Assembly: GCA_026008535.1 (NCBI GenBank)
Contig: BRKX01000006.1
Location: forward strand, 38,118,664 to 38,182,663
DNA from: Perilla frutescens
Lineage: Eukaryota > Streptophyta > Magnoliopsida > Lamiales > Lamiaceae
Length of the DNA: 64,000 nucleotides
Reading direction: 5' to 3'
Below the pieces are notes generated by a model. It was not told the DNA's origin, searched no databases, and saw only the letters and a list, made by a program, of their open reading frames with translations. Shown here piece by piece: positions 33,460 through 44,500 of the stretch (positions within the stretch are counted from its first letter, which is position 1; the number at the start of each line of letters is the position of its first letter). A program made the translations under genes and the position numbers.

Positions 33460-34956
33460 ACCTTCTTGACTGTTGAGGTATCGTCTAGCTAAAGACGTTA
33501 AATAAAGCACTGGATGGGAGGTAACCCATCATTTTATTTGCTTTGTTTTTTTTTCTTTCTTTTGTTTTATGTCGTGTTTTGTGTTTTAGCGTGCTAACAT
33601 GTAGGAAGACATTTTGGAGCCCAAAGCTATTCTGAGATCATTCATGCCGGGTTTCGAGGACCTTTTCTCCATGTTGGTGTACGGTGAGTTCGTTCCAAAC
33701 ACATCTTTATTTTGTTCCCTCCAAACTTATTCTCTTTGCAGTTGAATAAGTTTGGGGGAGGGGGATGGATTTGATATGTTTGGCACGTATTTTTAGTTTT
33801 TCTTTTAGTCGTTTTAGTTTGTGTTTTTGTGGTTGAAAGCCATGTTTTTGGTGAACTCGTGAAATGCTAATGATGAAAAGGAGCGTTGTTTTGAAAAATA
33901 TTGCATGAATTTGATGGATCTTGACTTGTTTGAATTGATGTACTCGAAATTGAAGTAAATGAAGCATGAATAGTCCTGTGAGTTTTTTTTGAGCCTTAAC
34001 TGTATATCAATGCACAGTTTGATTTCTTTCATGAGTGTTTGTCATGCATGCTTTGGTGTGTCTAGAACTTGCCATGGTTTCTATTCGAATAATCTCGATT
34101 ATGTGTAGAATTCAGAAGTGATTTGAGGCCATCTTTTCATAGCCACATTAATTCCTAAACACTAACCGAAAAATTGATCATTGCTAGCCAATTTGAGCCA
34201 TAATTACCTTTTGTTCATGAACTTGGATGATAGGGGGTTCGGAAGGTGAACAAGGGTATCTTGTTGTGGAAAATAGTGTTTTTGTGGGGAGAGAGTGGAG
34301 ATGTTGATATTTGGGTGAAAAATATTCTCATAGGCTCGTGAAAGAAAAAGAAAAAAAAATCGGAAAAAAAGAGTCAAATATTGAAAGGTAGCAATTGAGA
34401 ATGTTTGTTATTTGTTGGCTTGTTGTATTTCTGTTTTTGAGATGAGAAGAGAATAATGTTTTGAAGTGTAAGGGAGTTGGAAAGAGTTGGAAGATGGATT
34501 TTGGATCCATACTTGTGGTTGGAGTTGAAAAAGTCGTGAGTGTCTTGAATTTTCGAGTCACTTAGCTAAATTTCCTAACCTTAACCAATGTCCCAACATT
34601 TCAGCCTAAATTAAAGACCTCATTGATCTTGATTCTTCTATGATTGAGCATGAGTGTTTTAGACGATTGGCAAGCCTATGGTTAACACTTTTGCATTTGC
34701 ATTTGATTCGATGAGCGTTATTTGAAACACTTGTGAGATGAGCGATATACATATCGGTGAGGTTCATGCTTTGTTTATGGATATTAATTGTGCTGAGATT
34801 TGGATGAGTTGATGATGTTGAATTTATGCAATTAAATTATTTTGAGCATGTTCGTGAAGCATTTATGATCGAGTGTACTTGTTCTCCTCCATGTTTATAT
34901 TTTCTTAATGTTCTTCTCATTGTTCGAGGACGAACAATGGTTTAAGTTTGGGGGAT
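33460..34956 (+). other. Non-coding 3' interior of the gypsy element with two polypurine-like tracts
   Basis: Holds the AGGTAACCC-type segment near 33515, a purine tract TTTGGGGGAGGGGGATGG at 33751-33768 and a second, AGTTTGGGGGAT at 34945-34956, which abuts the 3' LTR and is the likely functional one. No coding frame of substance. Confidence 0.7.
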
Positions 34957-36280
34957 TGATAAACATGGTTTTTACATGCATTTGAGTAGTTGTATGGCTC
35001 ATATTCGTAGAGTAATGCATGCGTTTGTTGAGTTTTTATGCTAGTTTTGAGTTTTCGTGTGCTTTTTGATGTTTTTGTGTTTCTTGTGCAAGTTTGAGCT
35101 GAATTTGAGATTTCTCCAAGATCCAATTCAAGGAGTAAAGTTGCTAGAAAGATAGAGGATCAAGAGAGGGTCGCAACGCAACTTGAATCGGGTCAATCGG
35201 ATGAGAAACGAGGGAGAACGGAGCAAAACGGCGGAGTGTGTCGGAGGATGCGCGCTGGCACGGACCGTGCTGCCAACGGCACGGCCCGTGCCGCCTGTTT
35301 CCGGAAATTTGGTGTTTTTCCTTGTTTGGACTCTGTATTTTCCCAACTATATAAGGCTCTGCCTTGCACATTTTTACACAGACTTTATTCATTATTTTAG
35401 AGTTCCAAACTTATTTTTACTTTCGAGATTTTGCTGTGAACATTCAACATTGAAGAATTCAAGTTTTAATCAACGAATCGTCATTCCGGTTTTTCTAATC
35501 TATCGCATATTTATATTATGTTTATGATTATTCTTAGTTCTATTATTTCTATGGTTTTAATTATGCGTGAGTAGTCTTTTATTAATTCTAGGGTTTGCAA
35601 AGCATGATTGAAGCTATGTATTTAATTTAATCTTGTTATTTTTCCCTTCCGATTATTGTGTTCAATTGTTCAAGAGCTTTTGATTTCATGCTTAATTACT
35701 GATCACAATTGATGCATGCTAGCTAGTTAATTTAAGTCCTGGCGGAGATAATTAATTAGTGGGATTAAGTGAATAATTTGATACACGTTCTAAGGAATCT
35801 GTAGGGGAATTTAAATCTGTGGTTCTATCGGGAGTTAGTAAATTAACCTAGAGACGAAAGTAATATGTTGTTTATTAATCTGCTTCTACCTTGAGACCTG
35901 GCGGAGATAGGTAGATATATTTCTGATTCCTCACCTTTAATCGGATTAAAATTGGGAAAGATTATGATTAAATTGAATCATAGTGGATACATGTGTGCTG
36001 CATTCCCTAGGATTAGTATTTCATTAATTGTTTGAGTTTGATTATTTACTTAGTTTATTTGCTTGTGTTTATTTTGTTCTAGTTCTATTCTTTTATTTTA
36101 TTTAAATTCGTGCCTAGTTTTAGTAAACTTATAAATTGGTAGCCTGGATAATAGAGAATTATTAGCTTAGTACTCAGTGTTGATCAATATTTTCAGTTCC
36201 TGTGGATACGATACTCGATTCACTACTATATTGTCTGACCTGTGTTAGTTGCAGATTTGTGCATAATAAATAGTGCATCA
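34957..36280 (+). repeat. 3' LTR of the non-autonomous gypsy element (1324 bp)
   Basis: Same ends as the 5' LTR. It has two instead of four GCACGGNCCGTGC palindromes, consistent with loss (or, in the other LTR, gain) of 72 bp by recombination between the repeated CGTGCTG segments. Confidence 0.92.
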
Positions 36281-36370
36281 AACATCTAGGGCCCGACTAG
36301 GCAATCTCGGCGCTAGGTGTCCCCCGGCCACCCGACTAGCGCCTAGCGAGTTCTACAACCTTGACTGCCA
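36281..36370. mobile_element. Possible DNA-transposon terminus (GGCGCTAGG-rich)
   Basis: A GC-rich segment with GCAATCTCGGCGCTAGGTG and CCCGACTAGCGCCTAGCGAG ends in TACAACCTTGACTG. This style of sequence marks the ends of some plant hAT-like elements. Its other half would be left of the gypsy insertion at 31092 but was not identified. Confidence 0.3.
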
Positions 36371-36993
36371 AAATTGATTGAAAATTTCAGGCTACTACTT
36401 GCTCCTCATTATTCCACTTTTTTAAAAAAAAAATCTTGGTTTGTTGTTAAATGTTGATTTGTATAAATTTTAAAGTGTTCTATATTGAACGGATTATATG
36501 TGGTTAATTTAAGCAATTTTAATGAATAATGAGTAGTTGCATGATTTTTTTTAAAAGATCTTTAACTTTGCTAGTTGGTTAATTTTTTTGCTTTCAGGTA
36601 ATTTAGTTCATAAAGATTGAATTGAGAGGTTATAAGTTTGCCTTTTTTTTTTTTTTTGGAATAACATTAATATAAATTTACAATTATATATAATGTGTAT
36701 TTCAATTAAATAATAATTGATTACATGTTATTTTTTAACGGAAAAGTTAACCTGCCATCTAATGAACAAGGATCTCGTGAAATCAATCGTAAATGTACAA
36801 GGACTTTATATATATATATATATATATATATGAAAAATTGTACAGGGACCTAATAAAACAAAACGTAAGCATATAAGGACCTAATGAAATCAAACATAAA
36901 AGTATAAGGGCCCATCTAAACGAAAAAATAGTTTAGGGACCAAATGAAATAAAAAGTAAAAGTATAAGGACCTAAAAATGTATTTTGCTTTTA
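36371..36993. other. AT-rich DNA with a short GGACCTAATGAAAT tandem repeat
   Basis: Between about 36780 and 36975 the phrase GGGACCTAATRAAA...AAAAGTATAAGGACC recurs about four times with a TA microsatellite at about 36807-36831. No gene. Confidence 0.5.
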
Positions 36994-37173
36994 CTTAACA
37001 AGCACGTTGACAAGCTGAGTAGTGTCAAGGCTGAAGCTTGACTCATTTATTATCGAGTGAGCTTCGATCGTTATTTATTGAATACTTCGAGGCTCGCAAT
37101 TTTATACAAGATTAATCGACCCTAAACGAAATTTCTAAATTTAGATTTACATTCAAATATTCACTAGTATGTA
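36994..37173 (+). repeat. ~180-bp direct repeat, copy 1
   Basis: Matches 38635-38813 in the same orientation: AAGGCTGAAGCTTGACTC, GAGTGAGCTTCGATCGTTAT and TATTCACTAGTAT occur in both at the same spacing with few differences. The two copies bracket the Mutator-like element at 37264-38548. Confidence 0.85.
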
Positions 37174-37263
37174 TGTTTTTAACAATATATTACTTTATTC
37201 ACAAGCAACACTATATTTATTAGAATTAAATATTTTCTTCTAATGAATTAATTTAATTAGAAT

Positions 37264-38548
37264 GAATTAATTTCATTTGTGGTCCCACATGACACGACTG
37301 AATCAACAAATGGTCCCAATAATTTCAAAATTGGTCCTGGGTCATCAAAATCGGTCCTTCCATCATGTTTATCATTAATTTTACTCTCATTTTTAGTCCC
37401 ATGCATTAAAACTAACAATTTTTTTGGATTTATCAACTACAAAATGTATGGATGAACATACTTGACACTTTTCTTTACCTTTTAACATTTAATATATGCA
37501 GTTAAAATCTTTTGATCCATATGTTTGTTTTGCCTCTAATGGTTTTTTAATGCTAATTATCTTCATATTTATCCTATTCAATGATCAAATTAAAAAAATA
37601 TTTTTATCAAAGATATTCAAATTTTATTATTTTTCTTTTCTTAAATATTTTGTCTAGTAAAAATTTTATTTTTAGTTTTAAGTAAAAATTTAACCATGTA
37701 TTAGTTAATTGAGTAAAATTATGACCAATTTATTATTTTGATCAAAATTAAGTAAATGTTTGTAACAATATTTAGGCAAGAATGCAAGATCAACAAAACA
37801 TTAATTACGCCGTTAACATTTAAATTTTTTATTTTTATTGTAATCTAATTAATAATAATTATAAACTATTTTGACTAACAACACCAATAGCTATTGTTTG
37901 TAATTAATAATTAATATTTATTAATTATAATTTATTTTATCTATTTATTAAAAAATGAATCGAGAAAAAATATCTAGTAAAAATTATCTTTTTAATTTTG
38001 TAATTATCTATATGTGAAAATAAATAATAGGCCTAATAGTATAAAACAAAACAAAACAAAGCTTTGTGTGTTTTTATTTTATAGATTGAATTTTACGTAT
38101 TCATTTTAATATTGTCAATTTAATCATGTATTAGTCAATCGAGTAAAACTAATGATAAATTATTATTTTGATCAAAATTAAGTAATTAAATTTTTATGAC
38201 ATTTTTAGACAAGATCAACAAAACATTAATTATGCCATTAATAATTAATATTTTTCTTATTAATTAATTATTTCATCGATTTTGGGGCCATTTGCGGATT
38301 TTGGAACCATTTGAGAATTCGGGTGTGTCCAGTGGGACCAAAAATGAAATGTACTCTCACGTACAACTCACGTGGAGGGCTCCCGTCTATATTTGGCGGC
38401 CCTGTTAAAAAAATGGGACTAAATTTGAGAATTTTAATTGAACGAGACTACATTTGATGTCAAAATTCTTATAAGGACCATTTTAGAAAATTTTGGGACC
38501 ATTTGCGAATTCAGGTGTGCCCGGTGGGACCACAAATGAAATTAATTC
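37264..38548. mobile_element. 1.29 kb non-autonomous Mutator-like element
   Basis: Ends are a perfect 25-bp inverted repeat beginning GAATTAATTTCATTTGTGGT. The flanks carry TAATTAGAAT at 37254-37263 and 38549-38558, a 9-10 bp target duplication, as for Mutator-like elements. The interior has no ORF. It contains a diverged internal duplication (37690-37815 and 38115-38240, both with TTATTATTTTGATCAAAATT and AGATCAACAAAACATTAATT). Much of its right half is repeated at 49573-50158. Confidence 0.8.
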
Positions 38549-38634
38549 TAATTAGAATTCCATATAATTATTAATAATTATAGTATAAAAATATAAAATT
38601 TATCATGTCAATAATTTTAGATTTTCAAGTTAAT

Positions 38635-38813
38635 TTACTCAACAAGTTCGCTAACTAGTTGAGTAGTGCTAAGGCTGAAGCTTGACTCGTTTATTATCGA
38701 GTGAGCTTCGATCGTTATTTATTGAATACTTCGAGGCTCGTAATTTTATTCAAGATTAATCGACCCTAAACAAAATTTCTAAATTTAGATTTACATTTAA
38801 ATATTCACTAGTA
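38635..38813 (+). repeat. ~180-bp direct repeat, copy 2
   Basis: Second copy of 36994-37173. The duplication of about 1.64 kb period cannot be an LTR pair of the element between them, because that element has its own inverted ends and target duplication. Confidence 0.85.
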
Positions 38814-38891
38814 TATATTAATGTACCAATTGATTTGATAATCTCTTAATTTTAATTTATGAACAATAGCCTATTCATTTTTACTAATTTA

Positions 38892-38892
38892 C

Positions 38893-38948
<56 letters not shown>

Positions 38949-38952
38949 GTTT

Positions 38953-38984
<32 letters not shown>

Positions 38985-38991
38985 CTCATTG

Positions 38992-39023
<32 letters not shown>

Positions 39024-39054
39024 GTTGTCATTATCATTATCATCATCATCATCA

Positions 39055-39104
<50 letters not shown>
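38892..39104 (+). repeat. 213-bp compound trinucleotide microsatellite
   Basis: A long ATT run, a GTT run, a mixed TTA/TCA/ATC segment and a second ATT run follow without a break. Open frames on both strands are only homopolymer translations of the repeat. Confidence 0.95.
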
Positions 39105-39106
<2 letters not shown>

Positions 39107-39174
39107 ACACAATTTAAATATAATTTATAAGTACTTCATAATTTATGGCAAGTTCTTGATTTTCTAATTTAAAT

Positions 39175-39515
39175 CCATGTTAAAAAAATATTTTCATTTA
39201 ACAAATAAATAAAAATTTAAAATAAATTCAAATACACATAAACTATAGATTAAAATAATATATATATATATGCATCAGTACCGATCGATTTGAATTAACA
39301 CAACATATAATTATATAATATATATAAACATTGATAATTAATAGTTTGTGAATCATTTGAATGTTTAAATTATATAAGTCAAATATTTCTAAAATAAATA
39401 TGAAGGATATAATAGTAAAACACTAATAATCATTAATTAAAAATTTAATTTAAAACTTACCATATAATAATAACATATCATAATTATGAAATTATGGCCG
39501 GCCACAGTGTGGCCG
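39175..39515 (-). repeat. Dispersed repeat, minus-strand copy (partner of 11160-12125)
   Basis: The reverse complement follows 11160-12125 but lacks the 210-bp MITE and the ~380-bp AT block. At 39412-39420 it has the MITE target ATAGTAAAA (complement TTTTACTAT) once only. Ends near ATTATGGCCGGCCACAGTGT. Confidence 0.75.
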
Positions 39516-39959
39516 AATAGCATCACTCTTTCATTTATAGGCTTTATTTTATTAGATTTTCTACTGCACATTGCGTTGAATTTCCTATTTGCACACTTTA
39601 CTTTTTTAGTCATTTTTCATTTTTTTCGATTTTAATTCATGGTGCTTTAGATCATTTCCAACCGACATCATAATGGCACTTTGCAATGAAGAAACGGCGC
39701 CAAACGTACCGCAAACCCAGACCCATATATGTGTTTGCATTATTCACAAACGCAAATATTGTATAATATTTTTTAAAATTGTAATTTAACCCTTAGTTTA
39801 TTTATAAATTCACAATAGTATGGTTTTAGTGTTTTAATAATTATTTTTATGATGCATATGTGTTTACTTTTATATGCATTTAATTTTTTGTATATTATGT
39901 TTATCAGGAGAATTATTAAAATTACAGTTATAAAAATTAAAGAACACAATGTTGTAAAA
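39516..39959. other. AT-rich DNA, no gene seen
   Basis: No domain-bearing frame. It borders the target duplication of the SINE that starts at 39971. Confidence 0.5.
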
Positions 39960-39970
39960 ATTAAATTCTC

Positions 39971-40796
39971 TTTTTTTTTTCTTTTTTTTTGCTTTTTTTA
40001 CTCACACACCCGACCTGTGGTATTGAGGAGATTCAAATCCGTGACATTTGGTCTCCAAGCAACCTCACTCTACCAGTAGGCAGGGCCCGGCTGGGGCATG
40101 ATATGAAAGAGGCGGTCGCCTCAGGCCCCCGAAAAAATTAAGGCCTCGGATATATATGTTGTGTTTATATATATATGTATATATAAATAAATGTTATGTA
40201 CTTTTAATGTAATCAATCATTGGTTTAATGGATGGGAGTGCGTCCCTTATTAAATACTGCAGAGGTATGAATCCTCTTAGTCACAGAACAGCATACTTTG
40301 TTCTCTTCCTTTTTCTTTTTGTTCTTTTAGACCTTTTTTTTTTGTTCTTCTTTTTCTTCTTCTTATTTTATATGGAGCCTATTTTATTTTTTCTTTTTTC
40401 CATCTTTTTAACAAATATATTCTTCTCTTTTCTAGGTCTACTTTTTTTGCGAGTTCAAATTTCATATTTTGATTGAGTCTAATTATAAATAATAAATTAT
40501 AACTACATTTAAACTCTATCTTAACTTTAACATATTTCTTTTTCATATTGTAGACCTTCATCTTTCTATTCAATCTTAATTTTATTATACTTTTAGATTG
40601 ATTATTATAATTTCTGGTATTTATTTTTATTGGAGTATAACCAACACTTAGATTAAAATACAAAAATATGTATAAAAATAGATTTTCCGTAATATATAAT
40701 ATTTTAAATTATATTTATAATAATTATTATGTTGAAATAAGTGTTTCAAAGTTAAGTGTATAAAATCTTATTTATATAACTATATCAAAATATATT

Positions 40797-40831
<35 letters not shown>

Positions 40832-40902
40832 CTCATATTTCGTCTCAGGTCCCGTATTCTCTTAACACGGCCCTGCCAGTAGGCCATCTCCATCGGGACA
40901 AC
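39971..40902 (-). mobile_element. tRNA-derived SINE, interrupted by a hAT element
   Basis: Minus-strand SINE: head at 40902-40884, body at 40080-39999, A-rich tail (T-rich on the plus strand) at 39998-39971. Target duplications ATTAAATTCTC lie at 39960-39970 and 40903-40913. The body phrases (GGTAGAGTGAGG, GATTTGAATCTCCTCAATAC, GTGTGTGAGTAAAAAAA) match the SINE at 54785-54901. It is split by 40081-40875. Confidence 0.85.
40081..40875. mobile_element. 795-bp non-autonomous hAT-like element inside the SINE
   Basis: Begins CAGGGCCCGG and ends CGGCCCTG (inverted CAGGGCC ends), flanked by the 8-bp duplication CCAGTAGG at 40073-40080 and 40876-40883, the length typical of hAT elements. Subterminal blocks include GAGGCGGTCGCCTCAGGCCC on the left and TTTCGTCTCAGGTCCCG on the right. 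The interior is AT-rich and non-coding, with a TA tract at about 40800-40829. Confidence 0.9.
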
Positions 40903-40913
40903 ATTAAATTCTC

Positions 40914-41541
40914 TCTTATTTAATAAATGTTTAGTTTAGTAAATTTTTCAATCATTAACAACTAAGGTATTTGGTAGTATTTTATTTTGTATCAAATTAG
41001 TGATTAATAATTATTTATATTAAATGCTTTGTGAATATATAAAAAAAGAGGTCTAATTTATAATTTTGATAAATATATAAGTGTTATTGAAAATAACTTA
41101 ACAAGTGGTATTAAAAGAATATTCTTTTGAGTTTGTGAATAAGTTTGTTGGTTGAAGATGAATTACTGTTCAATTATAATTATTGCATTTTGAGTTTGAT
41201 TTGGGTTTATCAATTGGACGTGATATTAGTTTAATTTTAAATTATTATTTATAATTCATCCTACCTAATTAAAGTATTAAAATGAAATAAAAAAAATGAA
41301 AAATGCAACACATAAAAGTACAATACACGATTTTGCATAATTCTTTTCTCTACTTTAACACGAATTGTGGATCATAAAATTTCGTCCGCTCACAATGTGT
41401 ATTAACAAGAACGCATGATAAAAAACTAGAATGGCCTATTAATCTTCATATTTTGAAGTGGGAGAAGACACATCCATAAATAATAGTTAAACAATAAATT
41501 ATAGAAATCGAAATCAAGATCCGAATAGCTCAAACTCAAGC
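40914..41541. other. 3' flank of the pectin methylesterase gene
   Basis: AT-rich, with a diverged copy of the dispersed AT-rich repeat (about 41150-41340, ending GTGCAACACATAAAAGTACA). The minus-strand gene ends at 41542, so its 3' untranslated region must begin here. AATAAA-type polyadenylation sites cannot be chosen with confidence. Confidence 0.45.
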
Positions 41542-44500
41542 TCAAGTCGCCGTCAAATTCGGGAAAAAGGGAATCCCCGTGGCCGGCAACCACTGATTCC
41601 CCTGAATAAAATTCGCCACCGTGAACTGAGTCGCCTCGGTCGAGCTATTTATAACCCGATAACCGGGCCACGTGACCCGGGCACTGGTATTCGACCCGGG
41701 GCCCCGATTCATATACTCCCCATAATAAAGCGTGTTTAGCGCAAAATCGCCATCCCACTCCAACCACCCCTTTGGATCAACCACACTTTCCATTTTCGAA
41801 TACATGAAAACCGTCCGTGAATACTGCTTCCACGGCCGGCCCAGATATGACCGGAATTGCGTCAGCACCGGCAGGAGGTCGGCGGCGGCGGCGACTTTGC
41901 AGTTGAGGATGGAGATGCCGGTGTTCTGGTTGGGGTCCTCGCGGCCTTGGGCGGTGAAGATGTTGCGCTGGTTGGGGTCGGGGCGGCGGGCGTAAAGGTT
42001 GCAGTTCTGGAAGACGACGGCGGCGTTGCCGAAGATGAAGTCGACGGTGCCGTAGACGTCGCAGTCGCGGTAGAACTGGCGGAGGGAGTGGACGTAGAGG
42101 GTGTCTTGGTACGCCACGAAGCTGCATTGGTAGAAGGCGGAGAAGTCGGCGCCGCTGCGGAGCGCCACCGCTTGGTGCTTGCTCGGCCCCGCGTAGTTCT
42201 CGAAGGTGATTCCTTTCGCTATGAAGCCGTTTCCCACGGTGGCTGTGGACGTGAATTCAGACCAGATGGAATGGTTAATTCTTAGCACTTTTTCGTATTT
42301 AAATATATAATTTTAATAATGATTAATATAAAAAATAAGTTATAGTAATGAATTATATTCAATATTTACTAATAAAAATAAATTTCTAAAAAAATTACTT
42401 TATGAAACAATCAACACTAATAATCAGTTATTAACTTAAAGGCTAAACTGAAATTGCGGGAAAAAAATGAAGACAATATAGCTATGTGATAGTGGATGAT
42501 GTTGTTGATTCAAGTGAAATTTAAAGAATGCACATAAGAGATGGTCGCTACGTTCATGTTTTATTATTAATAATGAACAAATTTAATTAATTAATTCTTT
42601 GGAGTTAAGAGAATTTTTTTTTCTTGTACGAATTGAATCTTGAAATTCTCACTATCTATATATAATTAATTTGCAATTTGTCATAATTTAGATTTACTAA
42701 ACTATGTTATAAAATAAAAGTTGTAGCCCAATATGGATTAGCTCTTGGTTTAAACAATTAAACCTCTAGGTGTGCTTTTACCACTAGCTTATATCTTAGT
42801 TGATATTTCTCTATTATAAAAGTGAGAAATCTAAGTATAAATTTCAATCCCACGTCTCCCGATTCAAAGAAAGAAAAAAAAAACTATATTATAAAGACCC
42901 CACCGAATTAGGCAAATATCTTGAACTCGGGTGATGAAGTAAAAGCTATCTACAAAGCTATAAGGTGTCCCCCACAACACATTACTTTTCTCGTAAATCA
43001 TATAATTTCAATTTTCTATCATTGTCAATGTAGACAATAAAGGGAAAAAGGGGGAAAAAAAAAAAGATGGGCTCACTCGAAACACTAAATATTCAAGAAA
43101 AAAAGAAAGAAAAAAGAGGAGAAAAACAATAATGGGAATTAATTGGTCCAAACACACAAATTAATTTTCATGCACTGCGTTGTACAATCGGCCAAAAAAC
43201 GTCGGTGCATGGTGTGTTAGGTAGATAAGTATAAAAAAAAATACATTTTTTAATAAATCAATATCACTCCAAAAATATACTTAATTATCATACGTAGAAT
43301 TTAATATAATGAAAAAGTTCATGATCTACCCTTTTTTAATGAACACTAGATTGAATAGGACATTAAAATTTTCCAGCAACAATCACTATTTATTTGGACG
43401 TTCCACATGAATTCAACGACTTAAAAGCGCCGACCGAATGAGAGAGTCTATTTTACTTCATAGGTTACAATCCATAAGGGGTATAATTACAAAGATATCG
43501 ACATATTAATATTGTGAAGATGTTTTCTTAAAATTAAGTGAATACATGATTAAAATAATATACACTGTACTTACGCGTCGGTGTTAACCTATGAGGTAGT
43601 ATAGGAATTTGGAATCAATTTATATGGCAATTACATTTGACTATTAATCAATTATTCGCGACACGCTTTTTGGGGCCTATTTAGATCACCCACGACGCAT
43701 GTGGCAGCGTGTGATAATTGCACCATTTTCAATCATATAAATGTGACCCTAATCTGAAGGCGATGTGCTTTTAGAAAATCATAAAAATTAGCATCATTGG
43801 TTAGAGTTAAAACCACATCTAATTTTATAATGTAATTAGTCAATTAGTCATGATTTTAGAAGAAAATAAATAATCATGAGAAGCTATATATAATTAAGAA
43901 GAAAACAATGAAAATAAATGCTTTTTCATGTATATGAAATCATGATGGAATTGATGAGGATCGGAGAAGGAATGATTTTAAATGAAACGAAATCATCAAT
44001 AACCAAAAACAACTCAAATTATCATGTAATTAGTCAATTAATGTCATGATTTTAAATGAAAATGAAATCATTAAAAGAAATTTTAAATGATTGGGGTGCT
44101 TCAATAATTCTTTGGAAATGGGTAACTCGATAAAAACTTCACCCCATTTTAAAATTATATGAATTGTGTATAGTTTGTGTATTTATTTATTTTTTAGTTT
44201 CTAAAAGAATTCAAGATTTTGAACCTAACATTTTAGTTCTGAACCACGTGAAAAATACATATTCATAAATTCCCATCCTCATTTTGATTTTTGAATATAA
44301 ATTAGCCACCGAATCCAGATCCTCTTTAATATTCACGACAAAAAGGATGGACAGATTTTAATGATAGATTTCACTATTTCACATTTTCACTCAACATATA
44401 TAAACCCGTGACAAGTCATAACAAATAGTGAGATTAATTAGATCAAGATTCATCTTTTATTGCATAGTTTGTGTAGCGTTTTCTATTGCATTCTATTTAG

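Larger units (their letters stand above)
31093..36280 (+). mobile_element. Complete 5.2 kb non-autonomous Ty3/gypsy-type LTR retrotransposon
   Basis: Two LTRs, both starting TGATAAACATGG and ending GTGCATCA, are flanked by perfect AACAT duplications (31088-31092 and 36281-36285). Just inside the 5' LTR is TAGCGCCGTTGCCGGGGA, a primer site style common in plant gypsy (Athila/Tat-type) elements, and just before the 3' LTR is AGTTTGGGGGAT. The 2.5 kb interior has one 287-codon ORF and no protease, RT, RNase H or integrase. GATGGGAGGTAACCCATCAT at about 33510-33529 is the kind of sequence that follows pol in Athila/Tat elements. LTRs differ by about 19 substitutions in 1324 bp (about 1.4 percent, by eye), so the insertion is young. 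Mobility must depend on proteins from another element. Confidence 0.92.

Noticed and set aside
38852..39167. Long overlapping open frames on both strands coding for poly-Ile, poly-Asn and similar
   Set aside because: They are literal translations of the trinucleotide microsatellite, not genes.
41857..42285. 142-codon plus-strand frame opposite pectin methylesterase exon 2
   Set aside because: Shadow of the GC-rich exon; low-complexity Val/Gly/Glu composition and no domain. The same applies to 45641-46165 and 45861-46139 opposite exon 1.
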